Below are positions 14,833 to 24,017 of a DNA stretch of 64,000 bases, one piece after another (positions within the stretch are counted from its first letter, which is position 1; the number at the start of each line of letters is the position of its first letter). The stretch comes from Gracilibacillus timonensis. Lineage in GTDB: Bacteria; Bacillota; Bacilli; Bacillales; Amphibacillaceae. The translations under genes were made by a program, and so were the position numbers. The notes below the pieces were generated by a model, which was not told the DNA's origin, made no database searches, and was given only the letters and a program-made list of their open reading frames with translations. Location of the stretch: assembly GCF_900086715.1 (NCBI RefSeq), contig NZ_FLKH01000012.1, positions 930,001-994,000 on the forward strand, in the 5' to 3' direction.

Positions 14833-15411
14833 ATGAGTTTATATAACATTGGAAAAGTCCTTGTAAAAATGGTACTACAGCCAAAATATAGAGTGCAGAA
14901 GCAAGGCTTAGAGAACATTCCGGCGGAGGGTCCTGTTATTATCTGCAGTAATCATATTTCCAATTATGATCCGCCGATTGTAGGAATGACCTGTCCTAGG
15001 ACGATTCACTTTATGGGGAAAGAAGAGTTATTTGAGAACAAAATTCTCGGGTTTATCATGCGTCAAATACATGTCTTTCCGATCAAGCGAGGGATGAAAG
15101 ATCGAAACGCCTTGAGAAAAGGGCTTGAGATTTTAAAAAACGGGAATGTATTGGGATTGTTTCCAGAAGGGACCAGAAGTAAAACGGGTGACTTACAACG
15201 CGGGTTGGCAGGCGCGGGATTCTTTGCGCTAAGGTCTAAAGCAACTGTGATCCCTTGTGCGATTATTGGCAACTATAAAGGGAAACAGCCATTAATCGTT
15301 CGGTATGGTCCACCTGTTGAGATGGAAACATTAAGAGAAAATAAGGCATCCGCACAAGCGGTGACCGATGCTATCATGGCAGAAATAAAAAAACTGAAAG
15401 AAAATGACTGA
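14833..15411 (+). CDS. plsC: 1-acyl-sn-glycerol-3-phosphate acyltransferase
   Basis: A 192-residue membrane-associated acyltransferase that makes phosphatidic acid from lysophosphatidic acid. The catalytic NHxxxxD motif is SNHISNYDPP (about 36-45), and the substrate motif FPEGTRSK lies at about 112-119. Further conserved blocks are VFPIKRG and VIPCAI. It lies between cmk and the S1-domain gene, a common order in Bacillaceae. TAGGAG precedes the ATG. Confidence 0.94.
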   Translation: MSLYNIGKVLVKMVLQPKYRVQKQGLENIPAEGPVIICSNHISNYDPPIVGMTCPRTIHFMGKEELFENKILGFIMRQIHVFPIKRGMKDRNALRKGLEILKNGNVLGLFPEGTRSKTGDLQRGLAGAGFFALRSKATVIPCAIIGNYKGKQPLIVRYGPPVEMETLRENKASAQAVTDAIMAEIKKLKEND

Positions 15412-15507
15412 TTTTATGCTATATAACTTGACAAATCAGACTAAATATTAGAAGTTAGAAAAAAGCACATTTATGTTTTGTGTTGTAAATCGAAGGAGGT
15501 CTTTGTC

Positions 15508-16650
15508 ATGGAAGAGATGAATAATGAAATGTCTGAGATTAAGGAACTTTCAGTAGGAGATACCGTTACAGGAAAGGTTTTGAAAGTAGAAGATAAACAT
15601 GTGCTTGTTGATGTTGGGTACAAAGTAGAAGGTATTGTACCAATCAGCGAATTATCTGCTTTACGCATTGAGACAGCCAGTGACGCTGTTTCAGAAGGCG
15701 ATGAATTAGAATTAAAGGTAAAGAAAGTGGAAGATGAAGAAATCGTATTATCTAAGAAAGAGGTCGCAGCAGATAAAGCTTGGGCCGATCTGTTAAAGAT
15801 TTTTGAAAACAATGACACGATTGAGGCAACCGTTCGTGATATTGTAAAAGGCGGTTTAGTAGTAGATGTTGGTGTACGAGGTTTTATACCAGCTTCTTTA
15901 GTGGAAACACACTATGTGGAGGATTTTGCTGATTATCAGGATCGAGTACTCAGCCTGAAAATAGTAGAGCTTGATCCCGATCAAAACAGGATCATTTTAT
16001 CTCACCGTGCCGTCGTAGAAGCGGAAGAAGAGCAAAAGAAACAGGATGTGTTAGCAGACTTAGAAGAAGGACAAGAAATAGATGGTACAGTCCAACGAAT
16101 TACTGATTTTGGTGTATTCGTGGATATTGGAGGAATCGATGGACTTGTACATATTTCTCAATTAGCTCACAGCCATGTTGATAAGGCTTCTGACGTTGTT
16201 TCTGAAGGTGACACATTAAAAGTGAAGGTGTTATCTATTGATAAGGAAAAAGAAAGAATTTCATTATCACACAAGGCTACTCAACCAGGTCCTTGGGATG
16301 GCATCGAAGAGAAGATTCAAGTCAATGATGTGGTAGAAGGAACCGTAAGACGTCTTGTGAGTTTTGGTGCATTTGTAGAAGTACTTCCTGGAGTAGAAGG
16401 TCTTGTACACATTTCACAAATTGCTACGGAACATATTGGCACTCCTGGTGAGGTATTATCAGTAGGTCAGCAGGTTCAAGTGAAGGTGCTGGAAGTAAGT
16501 GAAGAAGAGAAACGTATTTCTTTAAGCATGAAGGAAATAGAAGAAGAGAAGAGTCAGCAGGAAATTCAGCAATATGAAACCGATGAGGATCAATCAGGTT
16601 TCCAACTTGGTGATATGATTGGTGATAAACTAGATAAATATAAGAAATAA
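15508..16650 (+). CDS. rpsA: 30S ribosomal protein S1 homologue (four S1 domains)
   Basis: A 380-residue protein with four S1 OB-fold RNA-binding repeats at about 15-85, 100-170, 190-258 and 275-345 (recurring GTVxRxxxFGxFV and GLVHISQ). This is the short S1 of Firmicutes (YpfD in B. subtilis), not the six-domain S1 of enterobacteria. The start at ATG 15508 follows a textbook AGGAGGT; an in-frame ATG at 15478 lies upstream of that SD and is rejected. The acidic tail ends in DKLDKYKK. Confidence 0.95.
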   Translation: MEEMNNEMSEIKELSVGDTVTGKVLKVEDKHVLVDVGYKVEGIVPISELSALRIETASDAVSEGDELELKVKKVEDEEIVLSKKEVAADKAWADLLKIFENNDTIEATVRDIVKGGLVVDVGVRGFIPASLVETHYVEDFADYQDRVLSLKIVELDPDQNRIILSHRAVVEAEEEQKKQDVLADLEEGQEIDGTVQRITDFGVFVDIGGIDGLVHISQLAHSHVDKASDVVSEGDTLKVKVLSIDKEKERISLSHKATQPGPWDGIEEKIQVNDVVEGTVRRLVSFGAFVEVLPGVEGLVHISQIATEHIGTPGEVLSVGQQVQVKVLEVSEEEKRISLSMKEIEEEKSQQEIQQYETDEDQSGFQLGDMIGDKLDKYKK

Positions 16651-16659
16651 TACAAAGAA

Positions 16660-16690
16660 ACATGCTGCACACGTTGCAGCATGTTTTTTT
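16660..16690 (+). terminator. Intrinsic terminator of rpsA homologue
   Basis: ACATGCTGCA and TGCAGCATGT form a stem over a short loop, followed by TTTTTT. Confidence 0.92.
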
Positions 16691-16714
16691 GTGAAAATAT
16701 AAGAAAGTATAGAA

Positions 16715-17445
16715 TTCTGAGTATGTTAGGATGTGGACCGATTTTGATCTTGAACGAATGGTGGTACCGATAAGCTAGATGATGTTAAGTAGCCCACTTT
16801 CCTTAGTGGTGAGTTTGATCGTTTTATCTGTGCAAAGCAAGCGCTCCGGGAATAGGTTCCGCTTTCCATGGGGCCGGCTTCAGCTAACTAAAAAGAAGAG
16901 CACTTTTTAGTGGATCTTCAGCTCGTCCTGCGATGCACAGAACGTGCAAGTGCAGGCGTTGCAACAGGACGTTGCGTTTTTAGCCTGTAAACCCTTTTCC
17001 AGTCTTCACCTATTCCCTCCGTTAGATTGGAGTACAACAATGGTTGTTACTGCAAGGAGAAAGCGTTCTAGTACCCTAGACACTGTTGTAGCAAAAGGAG
17101 GAAATCGTCAACTAATTCTTCGTCTGCGTAATGAATCATGGTACAAATATAAAAGTCATAACGTAGGATCAAACCGTTCTCAGAAAAAGGTTATGCGGTT
17201 TACTTATTGGCAGAAATATAGTGTCTGGAACACTTCATCCTAGCAGTCATTCGATTGTAGTCCTGCTACCCAGCAAAACCTATTTCCGGAGCGTTTCCTA
17301 GCACTGACAAACAAGCAACTTTACTACATGGAATAATTGAACTAGATACTTAACATAATCTAGCTTATCGGCAGTTCATTAACTACTTTGAGTGCCCGGT
17401 TTTTCTGAGCAACATAGTATAGAATTTTTGCTACCATTATGCGGG
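16715..17445. repeat. Dispersed modular repeat, long copy A, with terminal inverted repeats
   Basis: This fills the gap after the rpsA terminator. The inner terminal repeat CCGATAAGCTAGATGATG and TTAAGTA (16767-16791) recurs inverted at 17348-17371 with one mismatch. Inside are the modules GATCGTTTTATCTGTGCAAA (16812-16831), CGGCTTCAGCTAACT (16874-16888), GATGCACAGAACGTGCAAGT (16932-16951), AATGGTTGTTACTGCAAGGA (17039-17058) and ATTTCCGGAGCGTTTCCTAG (17282-17301). All of them recur in the copy at 61500-62565, most in opposite orientation. No transposase or credible ORF is present. Confidence 0.88.
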
Positions 17446-17560
17446 TTTAAACTTGTTTTCGAATCCCTGAGCTCGCTTCCTCTCTTACATTCATTCCTAT
17501 TAAGCAAAATGATATGTCTAGAATGATAAAGGGTTGGTCATACTGGTAAGGGTGATGAAT

Positions 17561-18160
17561 GTGCAATTATATTATACGATTTATCTATGTTGGATTTTAT
17601 GGTGCTGTGTCACATTTTTTATGAACAGGTCTCCGATTCAATATTGCTGTTCCATTAGCTTGTTGTTATTTCTAGTATTACTGCCACATGAGCTTATATT
17701 GTATGATTTTCCAGTGCAACTTGCATTCGTACTACTGCTTCTTGTCGGCATAGTGTTAGCTATTCATCAACAGCTGCGTATCAAGCAATACCTTCTGATT
17801 GCTATGATGGGTTACTTGTACACCATTTATTTTCTTTGGCGGTTGATTACACCAGTTTTTAATGACCGTACCTTTATTGCAGCAGCAGTTCTTATTGGCG
17901 TTTTAATCTTGGTTTTTTTATCTCGAGATTTAATGGTACAGGTAACCCTGTTAATAAATGCTGTTTGCTTTGGCCAACTGTTATACAGTTTGATTTGCTA
18001 CAGCTACCATCTGCAATATTCAATGGATCCACTATATGGTTTTCAAATTGTATTGACAATATTGACTGTTTTGACCGTAAGAAAATGCTGGTTGCAAGGT
18101 ATAAGAAGAATAGAACAGTATATACAAGCATTAAAAATAAAAAAGAGGTGGCACGTATGA
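17561..18160 (+). CDS. yphA: YphA-family integral membrane protein
   Basis: A 199-residue hydrophobic protein with about six to seven membrane helices and a basic C-terminal tail. Function unknown. It is named by position (before the YIEGIA gene and der) and by length, which equals B. subtilis YphA as I recall it. I prefer GTG 17561 because AAGGGTG lies six bases upstream; ATG 17555 and TTG 17534 are alternatives with poorer spacing. Its stop overlaps the next start (ATGA), so the two are cotranslated. Confidence 0.75.
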   Translation: MQLYYTIYLCWILWCCVTFFMNRSPIQYCCSISLLLFLVLLPHELILYDFPVQLAFVLLLLVGIVLAIHQQLRIKQYLLIAMMGYLYTIYFLWRLITPVFNDRTFIAAAVLIGVLILVFLSRDLMVQVTLLINAVCFGQLLYSLICYSYHLQYSMDPLYGFQIVLTILTVLTVRKCWLQGIRRIEQYIQALKIKKRWHV

Positions 18161-19029
18161 ATGAATATACCTATCCTATTATGTTTGGTATTTTTGTTGG
18201 AGTAATCACGAGACTGCTTTTACTGCGGTCCGATTATCGTCAATACCCAACCTATCTACATGGTAAGATTATTCATTTAGCACTTGGTTTCATTGCGGCG
18301 AGTTTAGGGTCAGTTGCAGTCCCTGCGTTAATGGAACAGGAATACACAGCGGTGACTTTCCTGACTATTGCGGCTTCTCAATTCAGGGAAGTAAGAAATA
18401 TGGAAAGAAACACGCTTACGGAATTAGATGGCTATGAGCTGGTTCCTCGAGGTAATACATATATAGAAGGGATTGCGATTGCATTTGAGAGTAGAAACTA
18501 CTTAGTTATTTTCACTTCTTTAGTAACGACTTTGTCTTATCTCGTGTGGAATTTATATGCCGCAATAGTGGTTAGCGTCATTTGTGTGGTGCTTGCTAAA
18601 AAGAATATGTCTGGCTCTAGATTGGGGCAGATTGTAACGATAGAAAAAAAACCACTGACCTTTGATGGTGCAGGTTTATATGTTGATAATATCTATATTA
18701 TGAATATTGGTTTACCTGAACGTCAAGAAGAAATTATGAAATATGGAATGGGCTTTGTGCTAAAACCTAAAAACTTTAACGCCCGTGCTACAATCGCTAA
18801 TCTGGGGCAGCGTCAAGCCATTCTTCATGATGTATCGGTTTCCTTAGGTGTATTTCGTGATTCCGGAACTCCAGCGCTTGTTCCCTTGATCAAACGTGAT
18901 TTAGATGATGGTCGGATTGGCGTATTTATCCTGCCACAGGAACAAGAGGTACAAAAGGCTATCCATGTCATTCAATCTGTTCCTGTTTTGGAAAATGCAA
19001 TCCGAATGCCCTACAAACCAAAATTGTGA
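18157..19029 (+). CDS. YIEGIA-family membrane protein
   Basis: A 290-residue protein carrying the signature YIEGIA (about residues 105-110). The N-terminal 150 residues contain four to five membrane segments, and the C-terminal half is a soluble domain with alternating strands. The family occurs in spore-formers and has no established biochemical activity. ATG 18157 follows AAAAGAGGTGG; the upstream frame is a shadow of yphA. The 61-residue gene after it is the partner known as the capping complex subunit, which suggests that the two form a complex. Confidence 0.88.
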   Translation: MNEYTYPIMFGIFVGVITRLLLLRSDYRQYPTYLHGKIIHLALGFIAASLGSVAVPALMEQEYTAVTFLTIAASQFREVRNMERNTLTELDGYELVPRGNTYIEGIAIAFESRNYLVIFTSLVTTLSYLVWNLYAAIVVSVICVVLAKKNMSGSRLGQIVTIEKKPLTFDGAGLYVDNIYIMNIGLPERQEEIMKYGMGFVLKPKNFNARATIANLGQRQAILHDVSVSLGVFRDSGTPALVPLIKRDLDDGRIGVFILPQEQEVQKAIHVIQSVPVLENAIRMPYKPKL

Positions 19030-19046
19030 TGATTGGAGTGAACATA

Positions 19047-19232
19047 ATGCAACTGGAAAAGGCAATATTAGCAACAATTACAACAAATTCGAATAAGGTG
19101 ACAGCGGGTGCCTCCATCTTTATCTGTGAGACGAAAGAAGAGATGGACAAGGTTGCGGCGAATCTGGAAGCAATTCTAGATGGGATTAGTCATGCACTTA
19201 GTGAAGAACTATATATTATCGTGAAGCATTAA
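19047..19232 (+). CDS. Capping complex subunit for YIEGIA
   Basis: A 61-residue soluble protein (MQLEKAILA...LYIIVKH) with a beta-alpha-beta look: a strand at 5-11, a strand around ASIFICET, and a helix KEEMDKVAANLEAILDGIS. It follows the YIEGIA gene, and family naming pairs them. I chose ATG 19047 because GGAGTG lies six bases upstream; GTG 19026, overlapping the preceding stop codon, is possible but lacks an SD. Molecular role unknown. Confidence 0.75.
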   Translation: MQLEKAILATITTNSNKVTAGASIFICETKEEMDKVAANLEAILDGISHALSEELYIIVKH

Positions 19233-19511
19233 GTTTACTATAATTTTATTATGTAAACTAATAGAAAAACTTGTTTGTACACGATGAGTATGGTAATTTA
19301 ATTAAGTGAGACTAATTATGCAAGAGAATTACCTCTAAATAATAGTGAATGCGATACGATCATCTGGAGGCTTTATTCTTCTGGATGGGTAGCGCGACTT
19401 ATCGGAGTGTTAACGCAGTTATTCCACACCATTCTTAACTCTGAAAGCGTGAGGATTACGGACGATTACATCGAGATAAAATAAGAAGATAGTAAGGAAG
19501 GATGAGCCTTC

Positions 19512-20822
19512 ATGAGAAGTTCAGTAGTTGCCATTGTAGGAAGGCCAAATGTCGGGAAATCAACCATTTTCAATCGATTAGTTGGCGAAAGAATCTCGAT
19601 TGTTGAAGATATCCCTGGGGTTACACGAGATCGTATTTATGCAGAAGCAGAATGGCTAAATACGACCTTTCGTTTGATCGATACAGGTGGTATAGAGATT
19701 GGTGATGAACCTTTATTGGTTCAGATGCGGGAACAGGCAGAAGTAGCCATTAGAGAAGCAGATGTGATTATTTTTATGGTGAATGGAAGAGAAGGAATTA
19801 CCGCAGCCGATGAAGAAGTGACCAAAATATTGTTTAAATCGAATAAACCGGTTGTATTAGCAGTGAACAAGGTAGATAATCCAGAGATGAGGGATCAAAT
19901 ATACGAATTCTATGCCCTAGGATTTGGCGAACCATACCCTATTTCTGGCACACATGGTTTAGGATTGGGTGACTTGCTCGATCAAGTCGTAGGTCTTTTC
20001 CCGGAAAGAGAAAATGTACCGATCGATGAAGAGGTTATCCATTTTAGCTTGATCGGCCGACCAAATGTAGGGAAATCCTCCTTAGTCAATGCGATTTTAA
20101 ACGAAGATCGTGTGATTGTAAGTGATATCGCAGGTACGACTAGGGATGCGATTGATACTAATTTGAGCAGAGACGGACGAGATTTTGTTATTATTGATAC
20201 AGCAGGGATGCGAAAGCGGGGCAAAATCTATGAATCTACAGAAAAATATAGTATCTTACGTGCCCTGAAGGCGATTGAACGGTCAGATGTGGTATTAGCC
20301 TTGATTGATGCGGAAACGGGCATTATCGAACAAGATAAGAAGATAGCTGGATATGCCCACGAAGCAGGCAAGGCCGTTATTATTGTTGTTAATAAGTGGG
20401 ATACGATTGAGCAACATGATCAGGCAATCAAGGAATTTGAAGAAGAAGTTCGAGCTCATTTCCAGTTTCTTGATTATGCACCAATTGTATATTTATCCGC
20501 TCAAACCAAAAAAAGATTACACACGCTTTTGCCAAAAGTGGTGGAGGCAAGTGAGAATCACGCCAAACGTGTGGAAACGAATATCCTTAATGATGTCATT
20601 ATGGACGCTTTGGCGATTAATCCAGCTCCAACGAAACACGGGAAAAAATTGAAGGTCTTATATGCCACACAAGTTGCTGTTAAACCACCCAGTTTCGTTG
20701 TGTTTGTGAATGATCCGGAGCTAATGCATTTTTCTTACCAGCGTTTTTTGGAGAATCAAATTCGAGAAGCGTTTGGCTTTGAAGGCACACCGATTAAAAT
20801 ATTTGCACGAAGAAGGAGTTAG
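19512..20822 (+). CDS. der: GTPase Der (EngA), ribosome assembly
   Basis: A 436-residue protein with two tandem GTPase domains and a C-terminal KH-like domain. G1 motifs are GRPNVGKST (10-18) and GRPNVGKSS (about 183-191), with G3 motifs DTGG and DTAGM and G4 motifs NKVD and NKWD. Der is essential for maturation of the 50S subunit. gpsA follows 11 bases later, as in B. subtilis. AAGGAAGGATGA precedes the ATG. The 280 bases upstream contain no gene; its promoter must lie there but I could not fix it. Confidence 0.97.
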   Translation: MRSSVVAIVGRPNVGKSTIFNRLVGERISIVEDIPGVTRDRIYAEAEWLNTTFRLIDTGGIEIGDEPLLVQMREQAEVAIREADVIIFMVNGREGITAADEEVTKILFKSNKPVVLAVNKVDNPEMRDQIYEFYALGFGEPYPISGTHGLGLGDLLDQVVGLFPERENVPIDEEVIHFSLIGRPNVGKSSLVNAILNEDRVIVSDIAGTTRDAIDTNLSRDGRDFVIIDTAGMRKRGKIYESTEKYSILRALKAIERSDVVLALIDAETGIIEQDKKIAGYAHEAGKAVIIVVNKWDTIEQHDQAIKEFEEEVRAHFQFLDYAPIVYLSAQTKKRLHTLLPKVVEASENHAKRVETNILNDVIMDALAINPAPTKHGKKLKVLYATQVAVKPPSFVVFVNDPELMHFSYQRFLENQIREAFGFEGTPIKIFARRRS

Positions 20823-20833
20823 GAGGCAAAGAT

Positions 20834-21862
20834 ATGAATAAAGTTGCAGTGCTTGGAGCAGGAAGCTGGGGCACTTCTCTTGCCCTAGTGTTATGTGGTA
20901 ACCATCATGATGTCAGGCTCTGGACACACAACCCAGAGCAAAAAGAAGTCATGGAACAAACACGAATGAACGAAAAGTATCTTCCTAATATTAAACTTCC
21001 AGACAATTTGGCAATTTTCGATGATTTACAGCAAGCAGTGGATCAAGTCGAAGCTATTGTCTTGGTTGTGCCAACAAAGGCGATTCGTGAAACCTGTCAA
21101 AAATTAAACCAAGTATTAACGAAAAAAGTCGTCATCATCCATGGCAGTAAAGGGATTGAACCAAATTCTCATTATCGTATTTCCGAAATGATTAAAGAAG
21201 AATTAAGTAATGAGTTGTTTGATGAGGTAGTTGCTTTATCTGGACCGAGTCATGCCGAGGAGGTAAGTGTGCAGCATCCTACGACCGTAACTGCTGCTTC
21301 AAGTAATCAAGAATTGGCGAGATTTACCCAAGATTTATTTATGAGCAATTATTTTCGAGTTTATACAAGTACAGATATCATCGGAGTAGAATTAGGAGGG
21401 GCATTAAAGAATATTATTGCCCTGGGAGCAGGGATTTCGGATGGTCTTGGTTATGGGGATAATGCCAAGGCGGCTCTCATTACTAGAGGTTTGGCGGAGA
21501 TCACCCGTTTGGCGACTTTCAAAGGTGCCAATCCGCTTACTTTTATTGGTCTATCTGGGATGGGCGACTTGATTGTAACGTGTACCAGTCAGCATAGCCG
21601 TAACTGGCGGGCAGGTCACTTGCTTGGTCAGGGTAAACCGGTAGATGAAGTGCTGGAGCAAATGGGTATGATTGTGGAAGGTATACGCACTACAGAAGCC
21701 GTTGCGCAATTGGCAGAAAAAGAAAAGGTCGAAATGCCTATTACGAAAGGTATTTATGAAGTAGTCTACCAAAATCGCCCGCCAAAAGAAGTAGTTGACG
21801 ATTTAATGGCAAGAAGTCGTACAAATGAAATCGATGATGTGATGAACCGTCATTTGGGTTAA
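20834..21862 (+). CDS. gpsA: Glycerol-3-phosphate dehydrogenase [NAD(P)+]
   Basis: A 342-residue enzyme that reduces dihydroxyacetone phosphate to sn-glycerol 3-phosphate for phospholipid synthesis. The dinucleotide motif GAGSWGTSLA lies at residues 7-16. The catalytic region GGALKNIIALGAGISDGLG, with the active-site Lys, lies at about 190-208, and the substrate loop is SGPSHAEE. It forms an operon with der. Length is typical for the family. Confidence 0.97.
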   Translation: MNKVAVLGAGSWGTSLALVLCGNHHDVRLWTHNPEQKEVMEQTRMNEKYLPNIKLPDNLAIFDDLQQAVDQVEAIVLVVPTKAIRETCQKLNQVLTKKVVIIHGSKGIEPNSHYRISEMIKEELSNELFDEVVALSGPSHAEEVSVQHPTTVTAASSNQELARFTQDLFMSNYFRVYTSTDIIGVELGGALKNIIALGAGISDGLGYGDNAKAALITRGLAEITRLATFKGANPLTFIGLSGMGDLIVTCTSQHSRNWRAGHLLGQGKPVDEVLEQMGMIVEGIRTTEAVAQLAEKEKVEMPITKGIYEVVYQNRPPKEVVDDLMARSRTNEIDDVMNRHLG

Positions 21863-21920
21863 CTGTTTTTCTCCTCCATGCATAGTATAGAGAAGACTAT
21901 GCAGGATTGGAGGGGTTCAT

Positions 21921-22181
21921 TTGAGTGATTTTAAACAATCGATGTTTGATCAGATTCAAAAAAAATCGAATATCCAGCCAGATCAAATTATGAAAGTAGC
22001 ACAGTCCGTTCAAAGTGCTGATTTTTCTGATGAAAAAACAGTCCGACAGTTAGTTCGACAGCTCGCAAAAGTGGCTGGCAAAAATGTCTCGAAGCAAAAG
22101 GAAGATAAGATTGTCAAGGCGATTACAAATAATAATATGCCAAGCGATGTCCAATCGTTAAGTAAACTGTTTAAAAATTAA
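21921..22181 (+). CDS. spoVIF: Stage VI sporulation protein F
   Basis: An 86-residue Lys/Gln-rich helical protein (FDQIQKKSNIQPDQIMKVAQSVQ...) that fits the SpoVIF/YjcC family needed for late spore coat assembly in B. subtilis. The start is TTG with TTGGAGGGG upstream. An inverted repeat GCATAGT/ACTATGC (21880-21902) precedes the SD and could be an operator or simply a weak hairpin. The gene is not at this place in B. subtilis 168 (yjcC lies elsewhere). The family call is from memory of the sequence pattern. Confidence 0.75.
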   Translation: MSDFKQSMFDQIQKKSNIQPDQIMKVAQSVQSADFSDEKTVRQLVRQLAKVAGKNVSKQKEDKIVKAITNNNMPSDVQSLSKLFKN

Positions 22182-22281
22182 ACGCAATAGGCACTTGAGG
22201 ATGCAAGGTATTATTGCTTCGCATAGAATGCATCGCATAAGTATTTTCTTGAAGGGCGAACTGGGTGTTATTTAGTCAAGG

Positions 22282-22320
22282 CCGAAGTAGCTGCTGCCCC
22301 TAACTACTTCGGTTTTTTTG
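22282..22320 (+). terminator. Intrinsic terminator
   Basis: CCGAAGTAG and CTACTTCGG form the stem, followed by TTTTTTTG. It lies about 100 bases after spoVIF, with no gene between. Confidence 0.88.
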
Positions 22321-22690
22321 TGTGAAAATATAAAATGCCATGGAACGATTTTGAGCTTGAATGATGAGTGCGAATAAGGCGAATGATGTGAAGTAGTTTT
22401 TTCTATGTAGTGAGTCTTGATCGTTTGATTGTGTTGGACGATCGCTATGGGAATATGCTACGCTTTGACAGTCCATAAGAATCGATCTCGTGGACTGAGG
22501 AGAGCAAATAACGCTGCTGGGTCCATAAGAATCGATCTCGCGGACTGAAGAGAGCAACTCGTGCTCCTAGGTCCGTAAGAACAAGATGATTTCGCGAACT
22601 ACTTAGAAAAGCACATTCAATATTGGTATAGCAAGCCAAATTTTTGCTGCCCGATTTGGTAAGGCATAGTATCCGTTCCTGAATGTTCTA
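22321..22690. repeat. Dispersed intergenic repeat, copy 3, with internal tandem array
   Basis: It starts with TGTGAAAATATA (22321-22332), also found just before copy A (16690-16701). It continues with GGAACGATTTTGAGCTTGAA (22342-22361), GAATGATGTGAAGTAGTTTT (22381-22400) and TTGATCGTTTGATTGTG (22418-22434). A 50-base tandem array interrupts it (22471-22605), and GAACTACTTAG (22597-22607) may be the other end. The yphE promoter must be at its right edge. Confidence 0.7.
22471..22605 (+). repeat. Tandem repeat, 50-base period, about 2.7 copies
   Basis: Units start at 22471, 22521 and 22571. The first two begin GTCCATAAGAATCGATCTCG, differ at only a few positions in their first 40 bases, and diverge more in the last ten. 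The third is degenerate. Each unit contains GTCC[AG]...[TC]GGAC, so each can form a small hairpin around the palindrome ATCGAT. Confidence 0.88.
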
Positions 22691-22747
22691 TGTTATAATA
22701 ATGGACAACTGTGTACATATAAGAATAAAGGAAAGGATGAATCAAAA

Positions 22748-22945
22748 TTGGGAGATCCATTAATGAAAATGTGGATATCATTCGGTGGGATGGGTGCCTT
22801 GATTGTATCCATGCTGCTGATTTTGTTAAGCAGATATAAGCTAAAAGGTATTATAAAATTTATTGTTGCCTTGATTGCCTACATATGTTTGATAGTTGGT
22901 GGCTTGATAATTGCGTTAGTAGTCTTAAGTGGACCTTCCGCATGA
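22748..22945 (+). CDS. yphE: DUF2768 family small membrane protein (YphE-like)
   Basis: A 65-residue protein with two membrane helices (about 10-28 and 36-58) joined by a short basic loop (SRYKLKG). It belongs to DUF2768, found in spore-formers before yphF and spoIVA. Function unknown. I keep the TTG at 22748 because it gives the usual family length with four residues before LMKMWIS; ATG 22763 with GGGAGA is an alternative start. Confidence 0.8.
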   Translation: MGDPLMKMWISFGGMGALIVSMLLILLSRYKLKGIIKFIVALIAYICLIVGGLIIALVVLSGPSA

Positions 22946-22966
22946 TAGAGAAGGAGTGAAGTAGCA

Positions 22967-23692
22967 ATGTTACAAAAAATGATATGGGGGATGTGTCTTT
23001 TATTTTTGGCTGGGTGTATGTATCCTTCAGAGAACTTAAATGAGAACCAACTGTCTAATGATGCGCAGTTGCAAGTGGTTCAGCAAGCAATCGATCAATA
23101 TCAAACGCAGAATAATGGATTACTTCCCATTGTCACCAAAGAGGAAGAAACACCACTATATCAAAAATATCTAATAGATTTTAATTTATTGAAGCAGCAA
23201 GGGCTGATCGAAACACTTCCAGGAACTGCTTTTGAAAATGGCGGAAGTTATCAGTACGTGTTGGTGGATGTGGAGGAAAACCCAACGGTCAAGGTGCTTG
23301 ACTTACGTATAACAAGCGAGATGAGGGAACTGGAACAACGCCTAAGAATATACCGAGATGAACATATTTACCCTCCATTTGGTGAACAAGTAGCAGATAA
23401 CATTTATAAACTAAATATAGACGAGCTGAATCTAGAAGGAGAGCCACAAGTAACCAGTCCATACTCAGATAATAAGTTACCTGTTTATATTACTACAGAA
23501 GGAAATTTACTGATAGATTATCGCATCGAATTATATGAGGCATTACAAGCCAACGATCATGATTATACAAATGGGGATGACATCCGTCCCATTCTAATCG
23601 AAAATCATCCAGTTGTACCAGCTTACAGCATTCCATTTACCATTGAAGATGGAGAACCGATATTTGCTCCTGAATTAGAAGAAGGATGGTAA
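22967..23692 (+). CDS. yphF: YphF-like lipoprotein
   Basis: A 241-residue lipoprotein with a signal peptide and lipobox LAGC (Cys about residue 17). The mature part has no motif that I recognise beyond general similarity to B. subtilis YphF: two roughly similar halves, each with a helix and a Tyr/Pro-rich strand region (YQTQNNGLLPI, YRDEHIYPPFG). It follows yphE by 21 bases and precedes spoIVA, as in B. subtilis, so a sporulation-related role is plausible but unproven. Confidence 0.8.
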   Translation: MLQKMIWGMCLLFLAGCMYPSENLNENQLSNDAQLQVVQQAIDQYQTQNNGLLPIVTKEEETPLYQKYLIDFNLLKQQGLIETLPGTAFENGGSYQYVLVDVEENPTVKVLDLRITSEMRELEQRLRIYRDEHIYPPFGEQVADNIYKLNIDELNLEGEPQVTSPYSDNKLPVYITTEGNLLIDYRIELYEALQANDHDYTNGDDIRPILIENHPVVPAYSIPFTIEDGEPIFAPELEEGW

Positions 23693-23755
23693 TCTGAAAA
23701 AGCAAGTGCAAGTATGCTTGTGATATCCTGACAAGAAGATATGTAGTTGTATTTA

Positions 23756-23806
23756 AGAGAAGAATGCCATTAGTGGAAGAGCCACTTGGCATTCTTCTCT
23801 ATTTTT
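23756..23806 (+). terminator. Intrinsic terminator of yphE-yphF
   Basis: AGAGAAGAATGCCA pairs with TGGCATTCTTCTCT, and AGTGG/CCACT extends the stem; ATTTTTAA follows. Confidence 0.88.
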
Positions 23807-23940
23807 AACCGGGAAATGAAGGGTTTCCGGACACTCACATGGAGATAAACGAAATTTTGCTATTTTTATAGTCATAATAGAGCTTAGGCTTACATAAGTT
23901 GTCTATAGCTAAAGCTTCTCCATTTGGCAATAAAGATTAG

Positions 23941-23969
23941 CATAAATTAGTAGGACAACATCATATACT
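23941..23969 (+). promoter_or_regulatory. Candidate SigE promoter of spoIVA
   Basis: CATAAA (23941-23946) and CATATACT (23962-23969), about 15 bases apart, resemble the SigE pattern (ATA-rich -35, CATACA-T -10). The spacing to the start at 24018 is reasonable, and spoIVA is a SigE gene in B. subtilis. The rest of 23807-24017 shows nothing recognisable. Confidence 0.45.
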
Positions 23970-24017
23970 TAGATTGTCAAGGATATGATGAGGTCGAATT
24001 GATCGGGAGGGGATCAT

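Noticed and set aside
16944-17243. ORF of 99 codons on the plus strand in repeat copy A
   Set aside because: It lies wholly in repeat modules that recur in copy B, where the frame is broken. It has no SD, and composition is not protein-like.
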